64,000 bases of DNA from Bradyrhizobium sp. 200 (GCF_023100945.1 NZ_CP064689.1:310001-374000); one strand, 5' to 3'. Shown: positions 1-9,525, numbered from the stretch's first letter. Numbers and translations: made by a program. The notes: generated from the sequence alone by a model not told the origin.

Positions 1-194
1 AGGTTCGTCCGGGCGCCGGCATCGCCGTTGTCGGCAATCCCGTCCAGTGCGCCGACACGCTGCAGCAATTCATCGATGCCGGTTGCCATTCCTTCTGCCT
101 GTCCGGCTATCTGCATGACGAGGAGGCCGAGCGCTTCGGCCGGTTGATCCGTCCCATTCTCGCCGAGAACAATCGCGGCCGGTGGGCGGCGTAA
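1..194 (+). CDS. LLM-class flavin-dependent monooxygenase, C-terminal fragment (SsuD-like)
   Basis: The window opens inside this gene; about 63 residues are visible in frame, ending at TAA 192-194. The visible part has the C-terminal style of alkanesulfonate monooxygenases (SsuD family): a 'GNPVQCADTLQQF' helix start and the 'FCLSGYLHDEEAERF' segment, which corresponds to the LSGYPHxEEA stretch of SsuD. Family members use FMNH2 and oxygen to desulfonate organosulfonates. The flavin and substrate residues lie outside the window, so substrate and exact family are inferred from the tail only. No ssu transporter genes follow; the next gene is an unrelated patatin. Confidence 0.7.
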   Translation, partial: VRPGAGIAVVGNPVQCADTLQQFIDAGCHSFCLSGYLHDEEAERFGRLIRPILAENNRGRWAA

Positions 195-343
195 GGCAGG
201 GCGGCATGTTGCAGTGCATCCGCCGAAGCTAGCTGACGCAAAATGTATTGCTGCGGTGCGCTCGCGGCCGGCCTTGATATCACTCGCGATGGCGTGGGCC
301 CGGCGTTAAGGTTGGGCCTGAGAATTCAACTGGGTACCGCCAA

Positions 344-2278
344 ATGAGTGGATCGAGTTCGGTACTTGCGTGGAGCTCCGCCCTGGAGGAGTTCGCGCTG
401 TTTCGAACGCTCAGTGCCGAACAGCGGCTGAGGACTCTCAACGCCATGGTCCGCCAGGATCTGGTGCGCGGGCAGATGCTGGTCGCGCAAGGCGGACCAT
501 CGGATTCGCTTTTCCTGGTGCTGCATGGTGCGCTGGCGGTGCGCAAGACCGGCTATCTCGAACCGATCGCCGAGCTTCGGGCCGGCGAACTGGTGGGCGA
601 GATCGGCTTCTTCGCCAATGTCCCGCGCACGGCCGACGTGATCGCCATCCGTGACACCAGCGTGCTGGCGCTGACGCGTCCGGCCTACCAGAAGCTCGTC
701 GAGGAAGCCCCCGCCATCGTCGAGGCGCTGCTCGCGGCTCTCGCGCGGCGGTTCGCCAGAGAGACCGCGCGCATCGCGCCGTTCCCTTCCTCGCCAAAGG
801 CGCGCACCGTGGCGCTGATCGATGGCGGATTGGAGCCGCTGCCGGGCATTTTCGATCGCCGGATACGCGAGGGGCTCGCTGCGATCCAGGCCGAGATCGT
901 CGACGCCGCTCGTCTCGACACGATGTTTCCCGGTCGCGCGCTCGATGCGCACGAAGTCACCGAATGGCTCAACAAGCTCGAGCACACCGCGCCGCTGGTG
1001 GTTTATCTCGGCGGCCGCGAGGCCTCGCCATGGGCGCGCAAGGCGATCCGCCAGGCCGACATGGTCGTGTTCGCGTGCCGCGGGGATGCGCCCGCGGCAG
1101 CATTGACTGACATCGAAACCTTTGCCTGCGAGGTTCATTCCGTATCGGCCCGGCGCCTCGTTCGTATTCATGACAAGCGAAGCGGCGAGGTCAGCGGCAC
1201 CGCGGCATGGCTGGCCCGGCTGCCGGCCTTCATGCATCACCACGTCGCCCTCGAAGACCAGATCGATATCGACAGCCTGATCCGGTTTCTATGCGGCCGA
1301 GCGGTCGGCTTCGTCGCCGCCGGCGGCGGCAGTTTTGGAACCGCGCATGTCGGAATCTACAAGGCCTTTCGCGAACGCGGCGTGATGTTCGATATTTTTG
1401 TCGGCACCAGCGTCGGCTCCGCCATGGTGGCCGGCTTTGCCAAGAATCTCGAAGCCGAGCACCTCGAGCGCGGAACGCACGAGATCTTCGTCAGGAGCAG
1501 AAGCTTTCGGCGGCCGACCTGGCCGCGCTATGCGCTGCTGGACCACAAGGCGTTCGATCGCGCGCTCGCTCATCAGTACGGCCCCGACTGCCGGATCGAG
1601 GATTGCTGGCGGCCTTTCGCGGCGGTGGCAACCAATCTTTCGACTCACAATCTCGAACTGATCCGGACGGGGCCGCTCTGGCAGGCCGTCCGCGCATCGA
1701 GCGCGATCCCCGGGCTGCTACCGCCGTTCTACACGCCGGAGGGGGCGATGCTGGTCGATGGATGTCTCATCGACAACGTGCCGCTGGCGTCGATGCACCA
1801 GCTCAAGAGCGGTCCCAATCTGGTCGTGCATTTCGGCGAGCCGGCAGCGGAGATGTTCGACGTCGATTACGCGGCGCTGCCGGGACGGCTGGAACTAATC
1901 GCCGCGATGCTGACGCCGTTCCGCAAGAAGCTGCTGCCCGTGGCGCCGAGCGCGGTGAACGTGCTGTGGCGAAGCCTGGTTGCGCATCAGCGCTATGACA
2001 CGCTGCCGGTCGGGCCGTTCGATACGGTGATGCGGCCGCCGCTTCCGCTCGGGATCGACCTGACGGATTTCGATCGCCACACCGAAATCTTCGATGCCTC
2101 CTACCTCTGGGCCAAGGAGGCCATCGGAGCGCTGGAGGCGGCCGGCAGTGCGGCGATCGAGGCGATACTCGACGCCGGCGCACTGGAACGGCGTCAGGCG
2201 ACGGCCGTCGCAGTCTCTAGTCGCGCGCCCAGCAATCGCCTCGCTTCGGCCGCCGGCTTCGGCGCGCTGAACAGGTAG
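344..2278 (+). CDS. Cyclic nucleotide-binding domain / patatin-like phospholipase fusion
   Basis: The 644-residue protein joins an N-terminal cNMP-binding (CAP_ED) fold, about residues 14-130 with the GELVGEIGFF phosphate-binding-cassette-like segment, to a C-terminal patatin-like hydrolase. In the patatin part a glycine-rich oxyanion segment (AAGGGSFG, near 322-329) precedes the nucleophile elbow GTSVGS with Ser356, and the dyad Asp lies in VDGCLIDN at about 472. This resembles the bacterial neuropathy-target-esterase (NTE) group, which cleaves lysophospholipids or acyl esters. I infer lipid hydrolysis gated by a ligand on the N-terminal domain; the nucleotide is not known. Residues 150-310 look like a linker domain. 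The last 85 bp overlap the convergent GGDEF-EAL gene. Confidence 0.85.
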   Translation: MSGSSSVLAWSSALEEFALFRTLSAEQRLRTLNAMVRQDLVRGQMLVAQGGPSDSLFLVLHGALAVRKTGYLEPIAELRAGELVGEIGFFANVPRTADVIAIRDTSVLALTRPAYQKLVEEAPAIVEALLAALARRFARETARIAPFPSSPKARTVALIDGGLEPLPGIFDRRIREGLAAIQAEIVDAARLDTMFPGRALDAHEVTEWLNKLEHTAPLVVYLGGREASPWARKAIRQADMVVFACRGDAPAAALTDIETFACEVHSVSARRLVRIHDKRSGEVSGTAAWLARLPAFMHHHVALEDQIDIDSLIRFLCGRAVGFVAAGGGSFGTAHVGIYKAFRERGVMFDIFVGTSVGSAMVAGFAKNLEAEHLERGTHEIFVRSRSFRRPTWPRYALLDHKAFDRALAHQYGPDCRIEDCWRPFAAVATNLSTHNLELIRTGPLWQAVRASSAIPGLLPPFYTPEGAMLVDGCLIDNVPLASMHQLKSGPNLVVHFGEPAAEMFDVDYAALPGRLELIAAMLTPFRKKLLPVAPSAVNVLWRSLVAHQRYDTLPVGPFDTVMRPPLPLGIDLTDFDRHTEIFDASYLWAKEAIGALEAAGSAAIEAILDAGALERRQATAVAVSSRAPSNRLASAAGFGALNR

Positions 2279-5200
2279 CCCTGCATCTGGGTGCAGCCGA
2301 GCTGGCGCAGTATCTCGCGCTGCTGCTCGGTCTCGACGCCTTCCGCTGTCGTGGTCATGTTGCGGGCGGCTGCGATGTTCACCACAGCCTGCACGATCGC
2401 GGCCGAGCCGTCGACCTCGATGTCGCTGACGAAGCAGCGGTCAATCTTGATCTTGTCGAACGGGAATCGCTTCAGATAGCTCAACGAGGAGAAGCCGGTG
2501 CCGAAATCGTCGAGCGCGATGCGCACGCCGATGGCGCGTAGCTGATGCAGGATTTCAAGCGCGGTTTCGTCGTCATGGATCAGCACCGCCTCGGTGATTT
2601 CGATCTCGAGCCGGTCGGGCGGCAGGCCGGAGGCGGCAAGCGCGCCCGTGATCCGCAGCGCCAGCGTCGGCGACTTCAACTGGATCGGAGACACGTTGAC
2701 GGCGAGCCTGACCCGCGACGGCCAGCCGGCCGCCTCGGCGCAGGCGGTCTGCATGACCCAGTCGCCGAGTTCGTTGATCAGGCCGGTATCCTCGGCGACC
2801 GGAATGAATTCCGCGGGCGAGACCATGCCACGTTCGGGATGGCGCCAGCGGAGCAGCGCCTCGCAGCCCGTTACCTCGCCGTTCGCGAGATCGAGCAACG
2901 GCTGGTAATAGATTTCGAAGCCGTCATCGGTCAGCGCCTGCCGCAGATCCTGCTCCATGGTGAGCCTCGCCTTGGCGCGGGCATCCATGGCGGGCTCGAA
3001 GAAGCGATGGGTGCGGCGTCCCTCGGCCTTGGCGGCGTACATCGCGAGATCGGCGTGCTTGATCAACTGGTCGAGTTCGGTGCCGTCGTCCGGCGCGAGG
3101 GCGATGCCGATGCTGGCGTCGGTCGAGAGGTGATGACCGAGGCATTGATAGGGCTGGCGTATCGCCTCATAGACGCGGGTCACGAATTCCTCGACATCGG
3201 CGCGGCCGCTGACCGCGGTCCGGATCACCGCGAATTCGTCGCCGCCGAGGCGGGCGATGAGATCGCCCGGCTTGCTGCAGTCCTTGAGGCTGGTCGCAAC
3301 CGCCTTCAGAAGTTCATCGCCGACATGGTGTCCAAGCGAGTCGTTGATGCCCTTGAACTCGTCGATGTCGATGTAGAGCAGCGCGAACTGCTGGCCGCGG
3401 ACGGCGTTGCGAAGCTCGCGTTCGATCTGCTCGCGGAACAGCACCCGGTTCGGAAGGTCGGTCAGCGCGTCGTAATGCGCCAGATGCGCGATCTTCTCGT
3501 TGGCAAGCCGGCGCTCGGTAACATCGTCGACGACGTTGATGATATATCGCGCCTGACCGGTCGAATTGCGGATTCCGAGCCGCTTCGAGGTGATGTACCG
3601 CAAGCCCATCCCCTGGGTTTCCCAGACATGCTCGTCCTTGAACAGGCCGTCGGGAGATTGCAGCGTCTTCTCTTCGTCGGCCGTGATGAGCGCAGCGGCG
3701 GCTTCTGGAAAGATGTCGTGGGCCGTCTTGCCGATGATCAGGTCGCGCGAAATGCCGAACTGGGTTTCCGCCACGCGGTTGACCAGGAGGTAGCGTCGGT
3801 CGTGCACGTCCTTCACGGTGATCTGCGACGGGATGTGATCGATGATCTGGCTCAGGAAGGCGTAGTTGCGGTCACGCTCCTGCTCTAGATTTCGCCGCTC
3901 GGTGATGTCTTCCATGGTGGCGACCCAGCCGCCGTCCGCCAAGGGCTTGCTCACCGCCATGAAGGAGCGCCCGTCCGGGCCTTGCATGATGCTGTGATCG
4001 ACCTGGCCGCGCGCGATGTTTCGCGCGACGGTGGCGCAGAATTCGTCGACGTCTCCAGCGAACGATCCGCAGTCCTTGCGGTGCTGCATCAGGTCGCGGA
4101 ATTGGCAGCCTGGCTTCACGATCTCGGTCGACAGATTGTACATGTCGATGTAGCGGCGGTTGAAGGTGACAAGGCGCGCCGAAGCGTCGAACGTCACCAG
4201 TCCCTGGATCATGTTGTTCAGGGCGGTATCGAGCCGGCCCCGTTCCGCTTCCAGCCGCTGCCGCGCCTCGCGGCTCTGCCGGGTGATCTGCTTGATGATC
4301 AGGAACAGGATCAGGGCGATCACCGCAGCCGCCAGCGTTGCCGCGATGACAAGGAACCGGGTTTGCTCGCGCCAGTCGGCGAGCGCGGCGCTAACCGTGT
4401 TGGTCGCGACCACGACGCCCGAGTAGTGGCCGAGCGGGGCTGCAGATCCCAGCCTGTCCGTCTGGTCGATCGGGCTTTGCACGCGCAGCGTCTGCTGGGT
4501 GCCCCGCTCCCGGACCCGCTGCAGCAGCGGCGCCTTCGCGAAGTTCTGGCCGATCTGTTCATCAACCCGCGGATAACGCGCCAGCAGGGTGCCGTCGGCA
4601 TGAAACATCGAAATGGCGGCGCCCGTTCCGAGCGCTACGGAAGCGAAGAATTTTTCGTAGTTGACCGGGTTGATACGCCGCGTCATCACGCCGAGGAAGA
4701 CGCCGTCCTCGCCTCGCAATCGATGGGCGATGACGGAATTCAGATTGCCTGTGAGATAGCTGCGAACCGACTCGGTCAGAATGGATGGCGATCGCGAATC
4801 GAATTTGAAGCTCTTGAAATAGGCCCGCTCGGAAATGTTGAGAGCCGGCGCCGGCAGCGGCCGCGACCAGTTGATCATGTCGCCATTGGAATCGAAGATC
4901 GAGATGTCGCCGAGATAGGACAGGACGCCCGCCTTGGATCTCAGGATCTCATGCGCTTCGGAGCTTGCGACATGTTTCCGGAATTCCTTGTCCGAGGCGA
5001 TGCCGGAAATTTGCAGCCGGGAGATCACGTCGTCGGCCAGCGTGTCGGAATCCTCGAACTGCTGGTCGAAGTGGCGGGTGAGCAGGAGGACGGTGTTCTC
5101 CAACTCGCGTTCGCTGTTGACAAGCGCGCGCTCGCGGAATTCGCCGGCCATCATGATGGTGCCGACAAAGATCGCCGCGACCAGCAAGCCGCCGCAAAGC

Positions 5201-5301
5201 GTCAGCCACAGCACCGGACCCCGGATCGTCGCGGCAAGGTGCCGCCCGGTGGCTGCGGTTCGGGCCTTCAAGCCGTGCAGGTGGTGAAACAGACCGCGCA
5301 T
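2194..5301 (-). CDS. Membrane sensor with Cache, two PAS, GGDEF and EAL domains
   Basis: A cyclic-di-GMP enzyme of about 1035 residues. Order: TM helix near 25-47, periplasmic Cache-like region to about 300, second TM near 315-340, two PAS domains (about 355-465 and 475-595), GGDEF (motif RLGGDEF near 685) and EAL (motif CEALLRW near 812). The EAL part keeps NVSP, EITE, DDFGTG, KID and AEGVE signatures, so it should be a working phosphodiesterase. GGDEF is canonical, but the usual RxxD inhibitory site reads KPGD, so product inhibition may be weak. ATG at 5301 is preferred over ATG 5322 because GGGAG lies about 8 bases upstream. Its 3' end overlaps the convergent patatin gene. Confidence 0.9.
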   Translation of the reverse strand: MRGLFHHLHGLKARTAATGRHLAATIRGPVLWLTLCGGLLVAAIFVGTIMMAGEFRERALVNSERELENTVLLLTRHFDQQFEDSDTLADDVISRLQISGIASDKEFRKHVASSEAHEILRSKAGVLSYLGDISIFDSNGDMINWSRPLPAPALNISERAYFKSFKFDSRSPSILTESVRSYLTGNLNSVIAHRLRGEDGVFLGVMTRRINPVNYEKFFASVALGTGAAISMFHADGTLLARYPRVDEQIGQNFAKAPLLQRVRERGTQQTLRVQSPIDQTDRLGSAAPLGHYSGVVVATNTVSAALADWREQTRFLVIAATLAAAVIALILFLIIKQITRQSREARQRLEAERGRLDTALNNMIQGLVTFDASARLVTFNRRYIDMYNLSTEIVKPGCQFRDLMQHRKDCGSFAGDVDEFCATVARNIARGQVDHSIMQGPDGRSFMAVSKPLADGGWVATMEDITERRNLEQERDRNYAFLSQIIDHIPSQITVKDVHDRRYLLVNRVAETQFGISRDLIIGKTAHDIFPEAAAALITADEEKTLQSPDGLFKDEHVWETQGMGLRYITSKRLGIRNSTGQARYIINVVDDVTERRLANEKIAHLAHYDALTDLPNRVLFREQIERELRNAVRGQQFALLYIDIDEFKGINDSLGHHVGDELLKAVATSLKDCSKPGDLIARLGGDEFAVIRTAVSGRADVEEFVTRVYEAIRQPYQCLGHHLSTDASIGIALAPDDGTELDQLIKHADLAMYAAKAEGRRTHRFFEPAMDARAKARLTMEQDLRQALTDDGFEIYYQPLLDLANGEVTGCEALLRWRHPERGMVSPAEFIPVAEDTGLINELGDWVMQTACAEAAGWPSRVRLAVNVSPIQLKSPTLALRITGALAASGLPPDRLEIEITEAVLIHDDETALEILHQLRAIGVRIALDDFGTGFSSLSYLKRFPFDKIKIDRCFVSDIEVDGSAAIVQAVVNIAAARNMTTTAEGVETEQQREILRQLGCTQMQGYLFSAPKPAAEARRLLGARLETATAVA

Positions 5302-5460
5302 TCTCCCTTCTCCCAGGAACATGCATACGATGCGCAGATGTCATAAGCCGTTAGGAAATCCGGTTACCTAAGGCTTAATCCCGTGTCCTGCGGGCCTGAT
5401 CGCCAGACGAAGCGGTATTCTACTGCATCTGCAGTGCTGCTTGTTCACGGCAAGCGTCCC

Positions 5461-7236
5461 TTAGCGGCGATAGCCGCCGCCGCGCGAATAGGCGGCGCGG
5501 GTTTCCGGCGCGGGGCGGCTGCTGAGGCTGGCGCGCGCCTCGCTGGCGCGCGGGGTCGCCAGCTTGAGTTCTTCCAGGAAGATCGGCTTCGAGAAGTAGT
5601 AGCCCTGGGCGTAACGGATCTTGGTCGCGGCCTGCAGATAGGCCAGTTCCTCGAAGCTTTCGAGCCCCTCAGCGATCACGGTCATGCCGAGCGCTTCGCT
5701 CAGGGATTCGATCGCCCGCAAGATGCCCTGGCTGCGGGGACGCTTATGGATGTCGGTGATGAAGGAGCGGTCGATCTTGATCTCATCGGCGGTAATGTCG
5801 GCCAGCGCTGACAGCGACGAATAGCCGATGCCGAAATCGTCGATCGAGATCTTGACGCCAAGCTTGCGGAAGATCGGCAGGATCTCGTCCTGGAAATGTG
5901 TCTTGGTGACGAAGGCGTCCTCGGTCACCTCGATCATGAAGCGCTTTGGAAATCCGGTGGCCTCGATCGCCTCTGCGAACAGCCGCATGAATTCGGGATT
6001 GCCCGCCTGCTTGGCCGCGACGTTCATGCTGATCGTGGTGTCGTGGCCGAAGGTCTCGTTGATCAGGTCGATCGATTTGACGATCTCCGCCAGCACCAGA
6101 TGCGTTAGTTCGTCGATCAGGCCGAGTTCAGTGGCGAGGTTGATGAAGGTGCTGGGAGCCTGAATCACGCCCTCGTCGTCGCGCAGCCGTACCAGCGCCT
6201 CGACGCCCGTGATCTCCTGGGTCCGGATATCGACTTTGGCCTGGAAGGCGCAGCAGAAGCGCTTTTCCAGGATCGCCAGCCGCAGCGATTGCTCGATCTT
6301 CATCCGCGCCAGCGCCTCGCGCTCCATGCTGGCGTCGAAGAACGCCGCGGCGCCCTTGCTGCCATTCTTGACGCGGTACATCGCGATGTCGGCGTTCTGG
6401 CGCAGCACCTCATAGCTGCGCCCATGTTCGGGGTAGAGGCTGACGCCGATCGAGGTCGAGGCGAATATCTCGGATTGATCGATGAAGAACGGCGCCTTCA
6501 GCCGCTGCAGGATGAAGTCGATGTACTCTTCGACCTCGGCGTCGCTCTGGATCGGGTTGAGCAGCAGCACGAACTCGTCGCCGCTGATACGCGACAGGAT
6601 GTCGGAGTCGCGCAGGTCCAGTCCCAGCCGCTTGGCCATCTCCACCAGCAGCGCATCGCCGACCGGGTGTCCGTAATAATCGTTGATGTGCTTGAAATTG
6701 TCGACGTCGAGAAACGCCAGCGCGAAACGGCCCTGTCCGTTGTCGTACTTCAGCAGGCTGTTGACGCGATGCTCGATCACGCGCCGCGTCGGCAGGCCGG
6801 TCAGCTCGTCGTAATAGGCGGAGCGGAACAGGTGATCCTCGAACGCCTTCTGTTCGGAGATGTCGGTTGAGCTCGAGATCAGCAAATTGCGCCCGGCGAC
6901 CTGGATAGGCCGATGCGAGGTGAGAAACACCTGTTTGGCGGGACCGCCGGCAATGGCTTCTTCGACCACGGCTGGGCGTCCGGTACGCAGCAATTCGAGA
7001 CAGGTTTCGCGGCGATCGCTCAGTTGCGAGGCCGACGGGGCCGCGGCGGCCGCTTCCATGAGGGCGGTCGCGGCATCGTTCATCAGCACGAACTCGCCGT
7101 GTTCGTCCTGAACCGTCACGCCGGCCGGAAGCAACCGGAGGACATCCCGCAGGATGTTCAATTCGGATTCAAATATGCTTTCATCGCTGGCCTGCGTCGC
7201 CGCCGCCTGAAAGTCGTGCTTGTTGGGACTATGCAT
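5461..7236 (-). CDS. PAS-GGDEF-EAL cyclic-di-GMP protein
   Basis: A soluble 591-residue protein: a PAS-like region (about 25-130, with DEHGEFVLMNDAA), then GGDEF and EAL domains. The diguanylate cyclase motif is SGDEF (near residue 217), a one-residue departure from GGDEF, but the inhibitory RxxD is present as RDSD. The EAL domain (VEALVRL near 345) keeps the N of SMNV, IEVTE, DDFGIG, KIDRSF and AEGLES, so phosphodiesterase activity is expected; the GGDEF part may be weak or regulatory. No membrane segment was seen. It sits 160 bp upstream of the larger GGDEF-EAL gene on the same strand, so the two may share transcription. Confidence 0.9.
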   Translation of the reverse strand: MHSPNKHDFQAAATQASDESIFESELNILRDVLRLLPAGVTVQDEHGEFVLMNDAATALMEAAAAAPSASQLSDRRETCLELLRTGRPAVVEEAIAGGPAKQVFLTSHRPIQVAGRNLLISSSTDISEQKAFEDHLFRSAYYDELTGLPTRRVIEHRVNSLLKYDNGQGRFALAFLDVDNFKHINDYYGHPVGDALLVEMAKRLGLDLRDSDILSRISGDEFVLLLNPIQSDAEVEEYIDFILQRLKAPFFIDQSEIFASTSIGVSLYPEHGRSYEVLRQNADIAMYRVKNGSKGAAAFFDASMEREALARMKIEQSLRLAILEKRFCCAFQAKVDIRTQEITGVEALVRLRDDEGVIQAPSTFINLATELGLIDELTHLVLAEIVKSIDLINETFGHDTTISMNVAAKQAGNPEFMRLFAEAIEATGFPKRFMIEVTEDAFVTKTHFQDEILPIFRKLGVKISIDDFGIGYSSLSALADITADEIKIDRSFITDIHKRPRSQGILRAIESLSEALGMTVIAEGLESFEELAYLQAATKIRYAQGYYFSKPIFLEELKLATPRASEARASLSSRPAPETRAAYSRGGGYRR

Positions 7237-7334
7237 GCCACGGAGTTTGGCAAAGTCCCTTGTAGCATTGGTTAAGCGGAACTACGAAAAACCGGGACAA
7301 CCGTAGAAGTCAGCGATTTCAAACGGCGTTGGGC

Positions 7335-7348
7335 TTGATCGTCATTAA
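7335..7348. promoter_or_regulatory. Candidate FixK/FNR-type box
   Basis: TTGAT-N4-ATTAA matches 9 of 10 positions of the FNR/FixK consensus TTGAT-N4-ATCAA. It lies 99 bp upstream of the minus-strand PAS-GGDEF-EAL start. About two such matches are expected by chance in 64 kb, so this is only a candidate. Confidence 0.25.
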
Positions 7349-7441
7349 CAGAGTGTCAATGCGAATGGAGAGGGGCCGCATGCGAGGCGAATGTCGGTGT
7401 CGCGCATTTTGCCGGCGGTCTCCGCTTTGCTGGAAAACACG

Positions 7442-8416
7442 CTAATTCGCAGGAATCCGGCATTGCATCGTGCAATGCGCGCCGGTCTTCAGGTAGCGGA
7501 TATCGGTCTTGCCGTCGAACGCGCGCAGCGCCGATTGCAGCAGCTTGGTGCCGAAGCCCGCGGGACCGACGTTTTCGATCACGGGACCTTCGGTTTCATC
7601 CCAAGTGACGTTAAGGCGATCCTCCGACACCGTCCACGATACCTGCAACAGCCCGCGCGCCGAAGAAAAAGCGCCGTACTTGCCCGCATTGGTGGCCAGT
7701 TCATGAAAGATCAGCGCCAGGCTGACCGCCAGCTTGGCCGGCAGGAACAGCGGATCGCCGTTCAAATTGAACCGGACATGGCCGTACGGCCCGAGTTCGG
7801 AATGCAGCATGTCCCTGATGTCGCAGCCGCTGCCGTCCAGCCGCGCGATCAAATCGTCGGTCGCCGACAATGCACGGAGGCGGCGATCGATGCTGCCCCA
7901 GATCTGCGGCTGGTCTTGCAGCACCTGGTGCAGCACGGCGTGGATGGTCGACGTCTTGTTCTTGAGCCGGTGCTGCAATTCCTCGACCAGAAGCTTGCGG
8001 TATTCCTCTTCCCGGCTCAGGCGCTTCGAATTTTCCCGCAGTTGCGCGACGGTCGTCCGGTAATGCTCGACGCCCCAGATGGCGAAGCCGCAAACCGCCC
8101 AGAATATCAACAGCAGCGCAAACCGCGCGGAATCGGCAACCGCGCTGCTGAAATTGACGGTGACGCCGAGCACGCCTCCCGCGATTGCCGTCGCAATCCC
8201 GATCCGGGCGCCCCCGACGGCGGCAGCCAGGAATACGGCCGGGAAATAGGCCGTGAAGAATACGTCGGGCCGGATCTGGGCGACGCCCCACCGGGCGATT
8301 GTCGACAAAACGAGGCAGCCGGCCGCGAAGGCCGTGCTGAAAAGCAGCGAAGGCTGGGAAATTCCCTGCCAGCCGCGCCGGAACTCGTCGATCAATTTCT
8401 TCATCGGAATTGTCAC
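7442..8416 (-). CDS. HWE-family sensor histidine kinase
   Basis: A 324-residue membrane kinase. The first ~110 residues form several hydrophobic helices resembling the DUF4118/MASE-like region of KdpD-type sensors. Then come a short coiled segment, the phospho-acceptor helix ELQHRLKNK (His near 148), the N-box FHELATNAGKYG and the WDE triad (VTWDETEG). The H and W-x-E signatures define the HWE kinase family, which is abundant in Alphaproteobacteria and linked to light or general stress sensing. No extra sensor domain or adjacent response regulator was found, so it is an orphan here. The start is GTG at 8416; ATG at 8404 is the alternative. It is divergent from the SDR gene. Confidence 0.88.
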   Translation of the reverse strand: MTIPMKKLIDEFRRGWQGISQPSLLFSTAFAAGCLVLSTIARWGVAQIRPDVFFTAYFPAVFLAAAVGGARIGIATAIAGGVLGVTVNFSSAVADSARFALLLIFWAVCGFAIWGVEHYRTTVAQLRENSKRLSREEEYRKLLVEELQHRLKNKTSTIHAVLHQVLQDQPQIWGSIDRRLRALSATDDLIARLDGSGCDIRDMLHSELGPYGHVRFNLNGDPLFLPAKLAVSLALIFHELATNAGKYGAFSSARGLLQVSWTVSEDRLNVTWDETEGPVIENVGPAGFGTKLLQSALRAFDGKTDIRYLKTGAHCTMQCRIPAN

Positions 8417-8593
8417 TTCACGTGATCAGCGAATCCAAAATATGGCCGAGCATACCGAAAATGGGGGATTTCGTGGCGCTGATGGCAGCAATACCGGCCC
8501 CGGCGCCGGGTGATCACGGTGGAACCAACTCGCTTGCCTTGTCGTCAATAGGCGGGAATATTGGCGTCAACGGATATCGACGGGGGCAACGAC

Positions 8594-9436
8594 ATGGGGC
8601 GGCTGGACGGCAAGGTAGCGGTGATCACCGGCGCGACAAGCGGCATCGGATTGCACACCGCAGAGATGTTCGTCGCCGAAGGCGCGAAAATCGTCATCGC
8701 CGGGCGCCGCGCGCCGGAGGGCGAGGCGCTGGCCAAGAAGCTCGGCGCTACTTGCATCTTTCGCCAGACCGACGTCACGGTGGAAGAGCAGGTCAAAGCG
8801 CTGATCGCCCTTTCCGTGGAAAAATTCGGCCGCATCGATTGCCTGTTCAACAATGCTGGCGGCCCGGCGCAGACCGGCGGCATCGAAGGCCTCGAGGTCG
8901 AGCGTTTCGACGCTGCGATGGCGACGCTGGTGCGCAGCGTGATGCTCGGCATGAAACATGCGGCCCCCTATATGCGGAAACAGGGTTCCGGCAGCATCAT
9001 CAACAACGGCAGCATCGCCGGCCGCCTGGCCGGCTTTTCGTCGTCGATGGTCTATGGCGCGGCGAAGGCCGCCGTCATCCATCTCACCAAATGCGCGGCA
9101 ATGGAACTCGGCGAGGCCAACATCCGCGTGAATTCGATTTCGCCCGGCGCGATCGCGACCGGCATCTTCGGCAAGGCGCTGGGCCTGTCGGTGGAGGCCG
9201 CCGAAAAGACGCCGGCGGTCATGCGCGAGGTCTATAAATCGGCGCAGCCGATACCGCGCGCCGGTCTGCCCGAAGATATCGCGCATGCCGCGGTATTTCT
9301 GGCGGGCGACGAATCCTCCTTCATCAACGGCCACGATCTGGTCGTCGACGGCGCCATGACCGGCGGCCGCAACTGGAGCCAGCAGCAGCAGGGTTACGTC
9401 ACGCTGAAGAAGGCGTTCGATCAGGGCGCGGGATAG
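8594..9436 (+). CDS. SDR-family oxidoreductase
   Basis: A classical short-chain dehydrogenase of 280 residues with the Rossmann motif TGATSGIG near the N-terminus, NNAG, and catalytic residues in the segment ending YGAAK. The C-terminal DLVVDGAMTGGR is typical of cyclohexanol/2,5-dichloro-diol-dehydrogenase-like SDRs. The substrate cannot be read from sequence. ATG 8594 is preferred over the in-frame TTG at 8561 because a G-rich Shine-Dalgarno-like GGGGGC lies about 7 bases upstream and SDRs usually begin just before this motif. A palindromic repeat and a cupin gene follow. Confidence 0.88.
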   Translation: MGRLDGKVAVITGATSGIGLHTAEMFVAEGAKIVIAGRRAPEGEALAKKLGATCIFRQTDVTVEEQVKALIALSVEKFGRIDCLFNNAGGPAQTGGIEGLEVERFDAAMATLVRSVMLGMKHAAPYMRKQGSGSIINNGSIAGRLAGFSSSMVYGAAKAAVIHLTKCAAMELGEANIRVNSISPGAIATGIFGKALGLSVEAAEKTPAVMREVYKSAQPIPRAGLPEDIAHAAVFLAGDESSFINGHDLVVDGAMTGGRNWSQQQQGYVTLKKAFDQGAG

Positions 9437-9445
9437 ACGATCATC

Positions 9446-9525
9446 CGTCATTGCGAGCGCAGCGAAGCAATCCATGTCGCGGCATAACGGATGTCTGGAT
9501 TGCTTCGCTTCGCTCGCAATGACGG
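9446..9525. repeat. Family A palindromic repeat, copy 1
   Basis: Two ~30-bp arms in inverted orientation, containing CATTGCGAGCG and CGAAGCAATCCA, separated by about 20 bp. The same arms recur at 11659, 39502 and 44134. It lies between the SDR and cupin genes and could form a long hairpin in RNA. Confidence 0.85.

Noticed and set aside
326..1243. A 305-codon minus-strand frame opposite the patatin fusion
   Set aside because: No recognisable fold; the plus-strand gene carries full catalytic motifs.
2545..5346. Two long plus-strand frames opposite the first GGDEF-EAL gene
   Set aside because: They lack any domain pattern and lie entirely opposite a gene with intact GGDEF and EAL motifs.
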